NCBI GenBank assembly: GCA_030442035.1
Contig: JAUJEA010000016.1
Coordinates: 62,001-126,000 of the forward strand
Reading direction: 5' to 3'
DNA: 64,000 nucleotides
DNA from: Splendidivirga corallicola
GTDB lineage: Bacteria > Bacteroidota > Bacteroidia > Cytophagales > Cyclobacteriaceae
A program made the translations under genes and the position numbers. Each line of letters starts with the position of its first letter. Position 1 is the stretch's first letter. Positions 37,648 through 46,782 of the stretch are shown piece by piece. The notes below the pieces were generated by a model that saw nothing but the letters and a program-made list of their open reading frames with translations, searched no databases and had not been told where the DNA came from.

Positions 37648-40025
37648 TCGTTTCTTAGCGAATGAATGGGATTGTTGAGTCCGGCCTTGATGGATTGGTA
37701 GCTCACGGTTATTAAGGCGATAAACATAGCTGCAATTGCTGCTAATAATACCATCCAAAGCTGGATATTAATTCTGTAAACAAAATTTTCCAACCACTTT
37801 TCCATGGCAAACCAGGCCAATGGAATACCGATAAAGCTTGCTATCATTACCAGTTTGAGGAGGTCCTTTGAGAGCAGTATAAAAAGTTGCACTAACCGGG
37901 CGCCCAATACCTTTCTGATGCCAATCTCTTTGATTCTTTTTTGTGTGGCAAAAGTGGCTAATCCAAACAACCCCATACAGGCAATGAACAATGCAATAGA
38001 TGAAAATAAAATGATTATTTCTTTTTGCTTTTGTTCGGCTTGATAAAGTGCTTCGAAGCTTTGGTCCAGGAATTTATATTCCATCGGATACTTTTCTACC
38101 AGATTATCCCAAATACTTTCAATTTGATTAATGACTTTTTTTGGGGTATTGGTACTGATTTTAATAGCGATGGCTCGATGATCTTCAATCAGGGAGATGA
38201 TCAAGGGATCAATTTTATTTTTTAGGGAAGCAAAGTGGTAGCTATCGATTACTCCTATGACCTGCCTGGGTAAAGAATCCAAAAAATTGTTTTGTATTTC
38301 CTTACCAATGGCCGTTTCATTGGTCCAGCCTAGGTACTTAACTGCTTCTTCATTAATAAGCAATGCCTCTGCAAAATCTGTTTGACGCTTTTCTGAAAAA
38401 TCCCTTCCTTCCAGTACCTCAATATTAAATGTCCGGAGATAATCATGGTCTGTAAAAACCGTTCGAAGCCTGATATTGCTTTTTCCTTCTTCAGGCAAGG
38501 TGAAAGAATAGTTGTCATGAAATCCTCCCGGTTCACCGGAAATAAAGGTCGCACTTGTAACATCAACTATATTTTCAAGCCGGTTTTTAAATGTTTCTTT
38601 TTTAGCTCGTATATCTGAATTATCCAGCGGGAGGATTATGATATTCTCTTTGTTGAATCCCAGCTTTTTATTATTGACAAAATCAAGTTGTGCACTAACA
38701 ATGATCGTGGCGATGATAAGTATAATGGAAATACAAAATTGAAATATGACCAATCCCTTCCTGAGGAATGTTCCCCCTTTTCCTGTCTGAGATTTTCCTT
38801 TGAGCACTGTAGCCGGCTGAAAGGAAGACAAATAGACAGCCGGATAAAGTCCTGACAATGCACTTACAATAAGGATAAGTATAAAGGCAAAACCGGGATA
38901 CAATAACCTGTCAAATGGAATGCTCAGATCTTCACCAACAAAATTGTTAAAGAGAGAAAGCCCCACTTCCACCATAAGAAAAGCAATGAGCGTGGCTATA
39001 GTTGAATAAAGAAAAGCTTCAATGAAAAATTGTTGGATCAGGTTATAACGGAGTGCTCCACTTGTTTTTCTAATACCAACCTCGAGTGCCCGACTGGCAG
39101 AACTGGCCGTACTTAGGTTTAGGAAATTAATGCAGGCAATGACCAATATAAAAACAGCGATGATAGAAAAGATAACCACCATGGTCTCGTCTCCATGTTT
39201 GGCAAAATCGAATCCAACTTCGTTGTTGAAATAAACATCCTCCAGAGGTTCCAGCGAGAGCCCCATTTTTGTGCCGGTATTTCTGAAATGATCACCAAAA
39301 TATTTCTCCATGAACCAATCGAACCTGGTCTCAATTTCTTTATGGTTTTTATGTTCGGGAATTAGCACATAAGTGATGAAACCATTGCTCCACCAGTCTC
39401 CAAACCATCTTCGGTTTTTGACCAGATCGGTTGTGGCCAGCAGATCAAAATCGAGATGGGTATTGCCAGGGAAATCGTCCAGCACACCTGTTATTTTTAA
39501 TTCAATGGTATTGTCTAGTTGTACCACTTTGCCTATTGGATTATCATCTCCGAAGTATTTTATGGCAGTGGCCTTCTTAATTACCAAACCATTAGGCTCT
39601 GATAAGGCGGTTTTTCGATCACCGTAAAGCAATGGATAAGAGAAGAATTCCAGGAAAAGGCTGTCAACGAGAAACAATTTACTTTCATTGAAAGATTTGT
39701 CCTGATAGGTAACTAATCCTGTATTGGGTAATACATGGGTGGTTTTTAATATTTCTCCTTCAAAATCAGTCAGCAGATGTGTGGCAAAGGGAGCAGAAGT
39801 GATACCAATTTTATAAACATTTCCTTCATCTCTTGATTCTCTTAAGACCCGATAGATCTGATCACCTTTTTCATGAAACTTATCATAGTTCTTTTCATTT
39901 TGAACAAATAAAAAAATGAACATACAACTCACTATCCCCAGGATCAAACCAGAGATATTAATAAAACCATATAGCTTATGCCTGAGCAAGTTTCTGAATG
40001 CGGAAATGATATAACTTTTGAACAT
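37644..40025 (-). CDS. MacB/FtsX-type ABC transporter permease (array gene 3 of 4)
   Basis: About 793 residues from the ATG at 40025 (MFKSYIISAFRNLLRHK); the 13 extra codons upstream are encoded by the AT-rich repeat and are not real. The same layout as its neighbours: TM1, periplasmic domain (about 45-280), three TMs with LEVGIRKTSGALRYNL, TM5, second periplasmic domain, then three TMs with KEIGIRKVLGARLVQL. It ends NNPIHSLRNE, the usual PxxxLRxE tail of this family. The proteins in the array share the fold but differ widely in the periplasmic parts, so they may recognise different cargo or envelope signals. Confidence 0.92.
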   Translation of the reverse strand: MFKSYIISAFRNLLRHKLYGFINISGLILGIVSCMFIFLFVQNEKNYDKFHEKGDQIYRVLRESRDEGNVYKIGITSAPFATHLLTDFEGEILKTTHVLPNTGLVTYQDKSFNESKLFLVDSLFLEFFSYPLLYGDRKTALSEPNGLVIKKATAIKYFGDDNPIGKVVQLDNTIELKITGVLDDFPGNTHLDFDLLATTDLVKNRRWFGDWWSNGFITYVLIPEHKNHKEIETRFDWFMEKYFGDHFRNTGTKMGLSLEPLEDVYFNNEVGFDFAKHGDETMVVIFSIIAVFILVIACINFLNLSTASSASRALEVGIRKTSGALRYNLIQQFFIEAFLYSTIATLIAFLMVEVGLSLFNNFVGEDLSIPFDRLLYPGFAFILILIVSALSGLYPAVYLSSFQPATVLKGKSQTGKGGTFLRKGLVIFQFCISIILIIATIIVSAQLDFVNNKKLGFNKENIIILPLDNSDIRAKKETFKNRLENIVDVTSATFISGEPGGFHDNYSFTLPEEGKSNIRLRTVFTDHDYLRTFNIEVLEGRDFSEKRQTDFAEALLINEEAVKYLGWTNETAIGKEIQNNFLDSLPRQVIGVIDSYHFASLKNKIDPLIISLIEDHRAIAIKISTNTPKKVINQIESIWDNLVEKYPMEYKFLDQSFEALYQAEQKQKEIIILFSSIALFIACMGLFGLATFATQKRIKEIGIRKVLGARLVQLFILLSKDLLKLVMIASFIGIPLAWFAMEKWLENFVYRINIQLWMVLLAAIAAMFIALITVSYQSIKAGLNNPIHSLRNE

Positions 40026-40033
40026 AGGTTTTT

Positions 40034-40200
40034 CAATTAACAATTTGCAATTAACAATGAACAATTGAGTTGTTTAATATTCCATTCGTTGTGAAGCTGT
40101 AATGAAATAATTTTTATGTTCTTATTCATTTCTTTTGATTTTATGGGTTTTAATTTGCTCAATGACAAATTGTTAATTGCCAATTGTTCATTGTTAATTG
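40034..40200. repeat. Spacer bounded by inverted AT-rich repeats (copy 2)
   Basis: CAATTAACAATTTGCAATTA and following bases (40034-40067) face the inverse words ending TTCATTGTTAATTG (40166-40200) across a core of about 98 bp. Left and right edges are near reverse complements. The core shares ATTTTTAT and TTCATTTCTTTTGA words with copy 1 at 37475-37647, in the same place relative to the flanking permease genes. Confidence 0.78.
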
Positions 40201-42575
40201 TCTCTCAGTGTTTTCACAGGATTTACACGTGCTGCTTTGAGGGATTGATAACTTACGGTTATCCAGGAAATGATCAGTACAGCAATAGAAGCAATGATCA
40301 GTATATCTATGCCAACGTTGATTTTATAAGCAAAATCATTAAGCCATTGATGCGCAATATACCAAGCGACCGGTATTGAAATTAGCATGGCAATAAATAC
40401 CAAACGATTGTAATCTCTGATGAACAATTTGATCACACTAAATACAGATGCACCAAGCACCTTTCTGATCCCAATTTCTTTTCGTCTTTGTTCTGCACTA
40501 TATGAGGCCAAACCAAATAATCCCAAAATGGCTATTAATATCGTAAGGCCTGTGAACGCCCAGAAGATTTTAGCCAGTTTCTGCTCCGATCTATAGTACT
40601 TATCAAAAGTTTCATCCAGAAAAGTATATTCGAATGGCTTATCTGGTACGTGTCGTTTCCATATATCTTCTAAAGTTTCCAAAAACTCAGAGAGATTTTC
40701 GGTCTTATACCTAATACCAAGTTGACTGTACAATTTATTGTATGGCTTTATTTGTAGAATCAACGGTGTTATATGTTGTTTTAGGGAAAGGAAATGAAAG
40801 TCTTTCACGACTCCTATCACCTGAAATTCTTTCTCTATCGATTCACGTGTATAAAAATTGTATTCCCGTTTGGAGACCCTTTTACCTATTGGATTGTCGC
40901 TCCATCCAAATTCTTTTACTGCTGATTCATTTATAATGATTGAATTAATGCTATCACCAGGGAGCATTTCTGAAAAAGCCCTGCCTTGCTTGACCTCAAT
41001 CCCCAAGGTTGTCATGAAATTAAAATCCACATAAGAAATGCTTGCGGTTACAAGTCCTTCATTTTCTCCCAACCCCTCAGGAGTTACCGGTCCCGTCATA
41101 GTCATTCCCGGCATAGGGCCTACAGCTAAATTTTCTACTTCATTCAACTGTTTAACTTCGTTCATAAAAGAGGACAATTTATCGCCTTTTAACGCAATCC
41201 TCTTGTTGGTCAGTAGTACATTCTCTTTATCGAACCCTAACCTTTTTATTTGTATATATTGTAGTTGCTTATGGATCACTATGGCGCCAATGACCAGTAT
41301 CAATGTGATGGCAAATTGAAATACTACCAGAATTTCTCTAAACGATACATTGGTTTTCTTTCCATGTAAAATGCCTTTAAGGATATTTTGAGGACTAAAA
41401 GCGGAAAGAAAAAATGCCGGATAACTCCCGGCGATGATACTCGTGACAATAGTGGTAGCTAATAGTAGAGAAAATGTCTCAATTGAAAGTAATCGAAAAT
41501 CAAGGGTTTTATCAGTTATTTGATTGAATAATGGTAAAGCAATTTCAACCAGAACACCAGCCAATAAAACAGCCACAAGAGTCAACATCAACGTTTCACC
41601 AATGAATTGGTACATAATCTGCCTTCTCGAAGCGCCACTTACTTTTCTAATACCTACTTCCTTTGCTCGTCGCATTGATCTGGCGGTAGCCAGATTAGTG
41701 TAGTTAATACAAGCAATGAACAGGATAAGTAAGGCAATACAAGTAAATATATATACATAGCGAATATCACTGCCGGCCTTAAAAAAATCACCTTTTGGAC
41801 CACTATATAGGTGGATTGAAGTGATAGGTTCCAATATATAAGTATTTTCATCTTTGTCCGATTTACGATTTTTTATGAAAATCTCTTTTATCTTATCACC
41901 AATACCCTCCAACGAATAATCTTTCAATAACTTAGCATAAGTTTGGTACATGCTCCAGCTCCATTCCTGCTCATCATCTTCAGAGAACTTATGTGGGATC
42001 ACTATTTTAAAAGTAATATGAGAATTGGTTGGCGGGTCAGCTGCTATACCGGTAATTATTTTCTCTTTCCCATTCAGCTTAAGCGTTTTACCTATGGGAT
42101 CCTCCAGGCCAAAATATTTATCAGCTAAGCTTTTGACGATGACGATGCTTTCTTTATCAGATAGTACTTTATCGGGATTGCCGGCTAACAATTTAAAAGA
42201 GAAGAAGGAAAAGAAATCTGCATCCGCGCCAATATAACCTGATTCATAAAAAGCGTCGATGCCATTGGTAATTAAAGGCCCGGCGTAACTGGCTAATCTT
42301 TGTGTAGCAATAATGCCAGGGATTTCGTTTTTCAACGCAGGAGCAAATGGTGTAGGCGTAAAGTAATTGACTTCTTTTTTCTTATTAACAAAGCCAATTC
42401 TATATAGATTGTCAGCATCCTTATGAAACTTGTCATAACTCAATTCATCCAATACAAATAAAGAAATTAATAATACACAAGCTAACCCTACAGCCAATCC
42501 TGTAATGTTGATGAAGGAATATCCTTTATATTTTTTGAGGTTTCTAAAAGCTATTTTAAAGTAATTTTTTATCAT
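40194..42575 (-). CDS. MacB/FtsX-type ABC transporter permease (array gene 2 of 4)
   Basis: A 793-residue protein starting MIKNYFKIAFRNLKKYKG. TM1 (VGLACVLLISLFVL), a periplasmic domain, the FtsX block with KEVGIRKVSGASRRQI, TM5, a second periplasmic domain and a last block with KEIGIRKVLGASVFSV. It ends NPVKTLRDN. The 3' end runs into the inverted repeat of the spacer that follows. Only 21 bp separate it from the upstream permease gene, so these two are certainly co-transcribed. Role: ATP-driven transport or mechanical coupling across the envelope through an unlinked ATPase; cargo unknown. Confidence 0.92.
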   Translation of the reverse strand: MIKNYFKIAFRNLKKYKGYSFINITGLAVGLACVLLISLFVLDELSYDKFHKDADNLYRIGFVNKKKEVNYFTPTPFAPALKNEIPGIIATQRLASYAGPLITNGIDAFYESGYIGADADFFSFFSFKLLAGNPDKVLSDKESIVIVKSLADKYFGLEDPIGKTLKLNGKEKIITGIAADPPTNSHITFKIVIPHKFSEDDEQEWSWSMYQTYAKLLKDYSLEGIGDKIKEIFIKNRKSDKDENTYILEPITSIHLYSGPKGDFFKAGSDIRYVYIFTCIALLILFIACINYTNLATARSMRRAKEVGIRKVSGASRRQIMYQFIGETLMLTLVAVLLAGVLVEIALPLFNQITDKTLDFRLLSIETFSLLLATTIVTSIIAGSYPAFFLSAFSPQNILKGILHGKKTNVSFREILVVFQFAITLILVIGAIVIHKQLQYIQIKRLGFDKENVLLTNKRIALKGDKLSSFMNEVKQLNEVENLAVGPMPGMTMTGPVTPEGLGENEGLVTASISYVDFNFMTTLGIEVKQGRAFSEMLPGDSINSIIINESAVKEFGWSDNPIGKRVSKREYNFYTRESIEKEFQVIGVVKDFHFLSLKQHITPLILQIKPYNKLYSQLGIRYKTENLSEFLETLEDIWKRHVPDKPFEYTFLDETFDKYYRSEQKLAKIFWAFTGLTILIAILGLFGLASYSAEQRRKEIGIRKVLGASVFSVIKLFIRDYNRLVFIAMLISIPVAWYIAHQWLNDFAYKINVGIDILIIASIAVLIISWITVSYQSLKAARVNPVKTLRDN

Positions 42576-42596
42576 GATCTTTTGGGTTGTTTGGGC

Positions 42597-44996
42597 TCAT
42601 TCTTCTTTTAATGAATCAATAGGGTTAGCCAACGCTGCTCTCAAGGCTTTAAAACCGACAGTAAAGCCAGCAATTACAATAGCGAATATGGCGGCTATTG
42701 CAAACGTCCACCAGGTCATTTCTACCCTGTATTCGAAGTTCCTGAGCCAATAACGCATAGAGAAAAAAGCCAATGGAAAAGCGATGATACTGGATATTAA
42801 AATGAGTTTTACAAAATCCCAGGTGATCAGGAATGAAAGTTTTGAGATAGAACATCCCAATACTTTCCTGATGCTTATCTCTTTTGCACGTTGCAAGATG
42901 GTGAATGAGGAAAGACCGAAAATTCCCAGACAGGCAGTGAAGATAGCGAGACCAGTAAATATGGTAAATACACTGAGAAACCGCTCTTCTGTGATATACA
43001 GATTATATAGATCTTCCCTTAAAAACGAATATCGGAAATCCCTTTTGTTTTCTATTGTTTTCCATTGCCCCTCTATAAAAGCAAGTGTCTCCTGCATATC
43101 CTCCTGATTTGCTTTAACAGAAATCCAACTCATTCCACGATCAGGTATCAGGAAGAACACCATTGGTTTAATCTTATTATAAAGTGTTTCGAAATGAAAA
43201 TCTTCAATCACTCCAACCACTTCATTATCGATGTCCGATCTATAACGGGCTATTTGTCCAATAGCTTCTTCCGGAGATTTTATACCTAAGGCTTTTAGTG
43301 CTGCTCTGTTAAAAATGATGGCGAGTGAATCAGTAGCAAAATCCCTTGAAAAGTACCTTCCGGATATCAATTCCACTTCATACATTTCCAGGAAATCATA
43401 ACCCACCAACAACGTGCTAAGCCTTGCTTGGTTTTGCTCTCCATCAACCTCTGCAGTCATCATAGTGCCGGAATTAATATCTCTACCAAGTCTTCTGAAA
43501 GAGGTAGCCGCATGTGTGATATTGGGATTTCTCAATAATTCAGTTTTAAAGGACACAAATTTTTCAGCAATAGCATCGGTAGCGGGAAATACGATCGTGT
43601 GTTGAACATCTGCACCAAGCTCTTTGTTTCTGAGGAATTGCCATTGGCTATATACGATGAGCGTTCCTACAATAAGTCCAATGGATATGATAAACTGAAA
43701 AACGACCAAACCTTTTCTCAAGAAAAGCGCACCATTACCTAATTTGGTTATGGTTCCTTTAAGAACTTGCGTAGTATTAAATGAGGACAAATAAAAGGCC
43801 GGATAGATTCCCGACAGGATCCCAACAACATAGGACAAAACAATGAAAATGATCAATAATGATAGATTATCAAGGATGCTTACTTCGAGATTTTTTGCCA
43901 GTATCTCGTTGAAATAGGTAATCGATAATTCTGCGAGAAGACCGGCCAAAATGATTGAAATAGTAACAATGAAAAGTGACTCTCCAAGAAATTGAAATGC
44001 AATTTGTTGTTTGTATGCGCCAATGGCTTTTCTAATGCCCACTTCCCGACTTCTCTTGGAGGATTTAGCTATGGCCAGATTGATATAGTTAACACAAGCT
44101 ATAATGATAATGATCAGGGCTACGGCAGAAAATATCTGAATGTAAATGAATTTGCTGTTAGCCTCAATCTCACTATTCAGGTTTGAATATAGATGGATAT
44201 CTGTAAGCGGCTGAAGAAAGAATTTAATGAACCAATCACCCTCAATATGCTTTTCGCCAAAGTCTAACAATCTGCTCTCAAACTGAGTGGGACTCAAGTT
44301 TTCTGGCAAAACAACGTAGGTGTAACCTGAATCCCACCCCCAGTTTTGATAAAGACTTTCAGGAAAGAGTTCTTTTCCGGTGGCCATAGAAATAAGCAGA
44401 TCCATATGAAAATGCGAATTACCAGGCATCTCATGCATAATTCCTGTTACTTCTGCTTCAATATCTCCGGATCCGTAGGGCTCACCTATCGTAAGTATTT
44501 GACCAATGGGATTTGCATCCCCGAAATATCGTTGTGCTACATTTTGGGTAATCACAACAGAATTCGGTTTTAATAATGCTGTTTCGGAATTTCCTATTAT
44601 CAGCTCAAAACTGAAAACTTTCAAAAATGCCGAATCAACAAAGGAAATCCGTTCTTCTCTAAATTTTTTGTCTTTATATTTTACTTCATGTCCATACAGG
44701 CGACTAAAACGTACAACATGCTCCAATTCAGGAAAATCAACTGGAAGTGTAGAGCCCAAACGATGTGAAGTACTTGCTATGGGTTTTGTACCGGTTCCAA
44801 GACTTACTTCATGACCAACCCTGTATATTCTTTCTGCATTGTCATGGAATCTATCATAACTCAATTCCTCAGTAATGAAAGTAATGATTAATAAGCAGCT
44901 TGCCAGGCCAATGGACAATCCTGCAATGTTAATTGCTGAATAGCCTTTGTGTTTCCAAAGGTTTCTCAGCGCGATTTTGAAATAGTTTTTCAGCAT
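42597..44996 (-). CDS. MacB/FtsX-type ABC transporter permease (array gene 1 of 4)
   Basis: A 799-residue protein starting MLKNYFKIALRNLWKHKGYS. TM1 (GLASCLLIITFI), periplasmic domain, FtsX block with REVGIRKAIGAYKQQI, TM5 (FQFIISIGLIVGTLIVY), second periplasmic domain and a last block with KEISIRKVLGCSISKL. It ends NPIDSLKEE. First gene of the leftward array and thus nearest the twin palindromes at 45104-45143, which lie about 110-150 bp upstream of its start. No ATPase gene follows or precedes it. Confidence 0.92.
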   Translation of the reverse strand: MLKNYFKIALRNLWKHKGYSAINIAGLSIGLASCLLIITFITEELSYDRFHDNAERIYRVGHEVSLGTGTKPIASTSHRLGSTLPVDFPELEHVVRFSRLYGHEVKYKDKKFREERISFVDSAFLKVFSFELIIGNSETALLKPNSVVITQNVAQRYFGDANPIGQILTIGEPYGSGDIEAEVTGIMHEMPGNSHFHMDLLISMATGKELFPESLYQNWGWDSGYTYVVLPENLSPTQFESRLLDFGEKHIEGDWFIKFFLQPLTDIHLYSNLNSEIEANSKFIYIQIFSAVALIIIIIACVNYINLAIAKSSKRSREVGIRKAIGAYKQQIAFQFLGESLFIVTISIILAGLLAELSITYFNEILAKNLEVSILDNLSLLIIFIVLSYVVGILSGIYPAFYLSSFNTTQVLKGTITKLGNGALFLRKGLVVFQFIISIGLIVGTLIVYSQWQFLRNKELGADVQHTIVFPATDAIAEKFVSFKTELLRNPNITHAATSFRRLGRDINSGTMMTAEVDGEQNQARLSTLLVGYDFLEMYEVELISGRYFSRDFATDSLAIIFNRAALKALGIKSPEEAIGQIARYRSDIDNEVVGVIEDFHFETLYNKIKPMVFFLIPDRGMSWISVKANQEDMQETLAFIEGQWKTIENKRDFRYSFLREDLYNLYITEERFLSVFTIFTGLAIFTACLGIFGLSSFTILQRAKEISIRKVLGCSISKLSFLITWDFVKLILISSIIAFPLAFFSMRYWLRNFEYRVEMTWWTFAIAAIFAIVIAGFTVGFKALRAALANPIDSLKEE

Positions 44997-45023
44997 AATA
45001 GGCTTGGTTAGTGAATATGATTG

Positions 45024-45039
45024 TACTAATCCTATGCCA
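45024..45039 (-). promoter_or_regulatory. Weak sigma54 -24/-12 candidate for the permease array
   Basis: On the minus strand TGGCAT-AGGAT-TAGTA has the TGGCA -24 half with correct spacing to a -12 half, but the latter (TAGTA for TTGCA) is poor and lacks the invariant GC. It lies 28-43 bp upstream of the first permease start and 65-120 bp downstream of the twin palindromes, a normal enhancer distance. Confidence 0.22.
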
Positions 45040-45103
45040 TTAAATGTAAACTACTGAAAATTAATAACTTAAATGGTTTGAATATAAGCATAATAACTAA
45101 AAC

Positions 45104-45143
45104 TGTTTCATGGTGAAACATATTTGTGTTTCAGAGTGAAACA
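45104..45143. promoter_or_regulatory. Twin palindromic activator sites TGTTTCA-N3-TGAAACA
   Basis: Two perfect 7+7 palindromes with a 3-bp spacer occupy 45104-45120 (spacer TGG) and 45127-45143 (spacer GAG). Their centres are 23 bp apart, about two helical turns, so two dimers would bind on the same DNA face. Such paired sites upstream of a promoter are typical enhancers for NtrC-type regulators, and one is encoded 270 bp away. The link is inference. Confidence 0.65.
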
Positions 45144-45249
45144 GTTATCTTTGAAATATGATTAGATCAAGTGACATTCATAGGAAGCGAATCTAGTCCA
45201 ATATACTGTTCTTTTAAAAATGTCCTAATTCAAAATTCAGCCATTAGGT

Positions 45250-45330
45250 ATTGGCAATCAGGTATTAGCCTTTTAAAAGATCTGTCCATAACAAAGTTGA
45301 TACCTAAAACCTGAGATCTGAGAGCTTTTA
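45250..45330. repeat. Dispersed imperfect palindromic repeat (copy A)
   Basis: AATCAGGTATTAGCCTTTT on the left faces GATACCTAAAACCTGAGATC and AGAGCTTTT on the right. The 13-mer CTAAAACCTGAGA (45304-45316) and the AGGTAT/ATACCT words recur at 52495-52561. It looks like a REP-like or MITE-like intergenic element. Confidence 0.6.
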
Positions 45331-45411
45331 AAAATTACTTGAAAAATTGATACTCAATCTCATGGAAGTTTCTTTACCCTATTTCGGCTTGATCTATAAC
45401 ATTTCATAAAC

Positions 45412-46782
45412 ATGAAGAAAGTTAAGGGAAAGATATTAATTATTGATGATGACCCGGATGTACTGCACACAGCGCGTTTCGTATTAAAAACCCAATTTAC
45501 GGATATCATCACGGAAAGCGATCCTAACCAGATCAATTACTTGTTAAATCACGAACGTTTTGATGTGATCTTATTGGATATGAACTATACCATTGGAGAG
45601 ACGAGTGGGAGGGAAGGGTTGAATTGGCTGGAGCATATTCTTCAGATAAATCCTGCTCAAAATGTGGTGATGATCACAGCTTATGGTGATATCAAACTGG
45701 CAGTGGAGACAATGAAGGTCGGAGCGGCAGACTTTGTCGTCAAACCTTGGGAAAATGAAAAATTAATCGCCACAGTGTACGCCGCCTTCAACCATAGCCA
45801 ATCTAAAAAAGAGGTAGAAAGACTGCGTTCAAAGCAGGAACACTTAAGTAAAGCTTATGCCACTCCGGAAACAGAAATCATAGGTAATTCTTCTGCCATG
45901 AAGGAGGTATTCGCTACAGTGAAAAAAGTAGCACGGACAGATGCCAATGTATTAATTCTGGGAGAGAATGGAACCGGTAAAGAGCTCATTGCCAAAGCGC
46001 TTCATCAGGCATCACAGAGAAATCATGAAGCTTTTATAAAAGTGGACCTTGGTGCAATTTCAGAAACTTTATTTGAATCTGAGTTATTCGGGCATGTGAA
46101 AGGAGCTTTTACGGATGCAAAGGAAGATCGCCTTGGGCGTTTTGAGATTGCCAGTGGCGGTACACTTTTCCTGGATGAGATAGGCAATCTTTCCATGCAG
46201 CTTCAAGCCAAGTTATTAACTGTGACCCAAAACAGAGAAGTATTTAAGGTTGGCTCGAATGTTCCCGTTCCCATTGATATTCGATTGATCTGTGCTACCA
46301 ACATGCCCTTGTATGAATTAGTGGTGGAGAAGAAATTTAGAGAAGACCTGCTCTACAGGTTCAATACGGTGGAAATCAGGTTACCACCATTGCGAGAAAG
46401 ACCGGAAGACATTCCTCTATTGAGCGAATATTTTCTCGATATATATGCAGCGAAGTATCGAAAGAGAAACCTCAAATTAAGTAATACCGCTATGAACTAT
46501 TTGCAAAAGTATTTCTGGCCGGGAAACGTGAGAGAGTTACAACATGCCATCGAACGGGCTGTCATTATGAGTGAGGAAGATGAACTAAAGAAGACAGATT
46601 TTTTGCTCAATGATAAGAAACACGTTCCATCACAAGAGAAAAATTACAACCTGGATGAAGTGGAACGGGAAACTATCAAGGAGGCAATCGAAAGACATGC
46701 CGGAAATATGAGCAGAGCGGCCAAGGAACTCGGTCTTGGTAGAACAACATTGTATCGTAAAATCCAGAAATATGGTTTATAA
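45412..46782 (+). CDS. Sigma54-dependent response regulator, NtrC family
   Basis: A 456-residue protein. Receiver domain (1-125) with the acidic pair IDDD, phosphoacceptor D56 in ILLDM and the conserved Lys in VVKPW. AAA+ domain (about 155-385): Walker A GENGTGKELIAKAL, Walker B GGTLFLDEIG, arginine-finger region FREDLLYRFNTVEIRLPPLR. The sigma54-contact loop reads GAFTDA (231-236) instead of GAFTGA. C-terminal Fis-type helix-turn-helix (AAKELGLGRTTLYRKIQKYG). The kinase gene overlaps its end by 11 bp. Expected to bind the twin palindromes and activate the permease array, possibly itself too. Confidence 0.93.
   Translation: MKKVKGKILIIDDDPDVLHTARFVLKTQFTDIITESDPNQINYLLNHERFDVILLDMNYTIGETSGREGLNWLEHILQINPAQNVVMITAYGDIKLAVETMKVGAADFVVKPWENEKLIATVYAAFNHSQSKKEVERLRSKQEHLSKAYATPETEIIGNSSAMKEVFATVKKVARTDANVLILGENGTGKELIAKALHQASQRNHEAFIKVDLGAISETLFESELFGHVKGAFTDAKEDRLGRFEIASGGTLFLDEIGNLSMQLQAKLLTVTQNREVFKVGSNVPVPIDIRLICATNMPLYELVVEKKFREDLLYRFNTVEIRLPPLRERPEDIPLLSEYFLDIYAAKYRKRNLKLSNTAMNYLQKYFWPGNVRELQHAIERAVIMSEEDELKKTDFLLNDKKHVPSQEKNYNLDEVERETIKEAIERHAGNMSRAAKELGLGRTTLYRKIQKYGL

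Larger units (their letters stand above)
44997..45411. other. 415-bp divergent control region between permease array and two-component genes
   Basis: This holds the twin palindromes (45104-45143), a weak -24/-12 candidate for the permeases (45024-45039) and a dispersed repeat (45250-45330) nearer the regulator gene. No gene is supported inside it. Its length and content fit an enhancer-dependent promoter region. Confidence 0.6.

Noticed and set aside
45145-45411. Sigma54 promoter in front of the regulator gene
   Set aside because: No GG-N10-GC pair occurs on the plus strand of this interval; TTGGCA at 45251 has the wrong spacing to a GC.
46736-46771. Longer start of the histidine kinase
   Set aside because: The extra 12 codons are only the shifted frame of the regulator's helix-turn-helix; the ATG at 46772 gives the normal membrane-anchored start.
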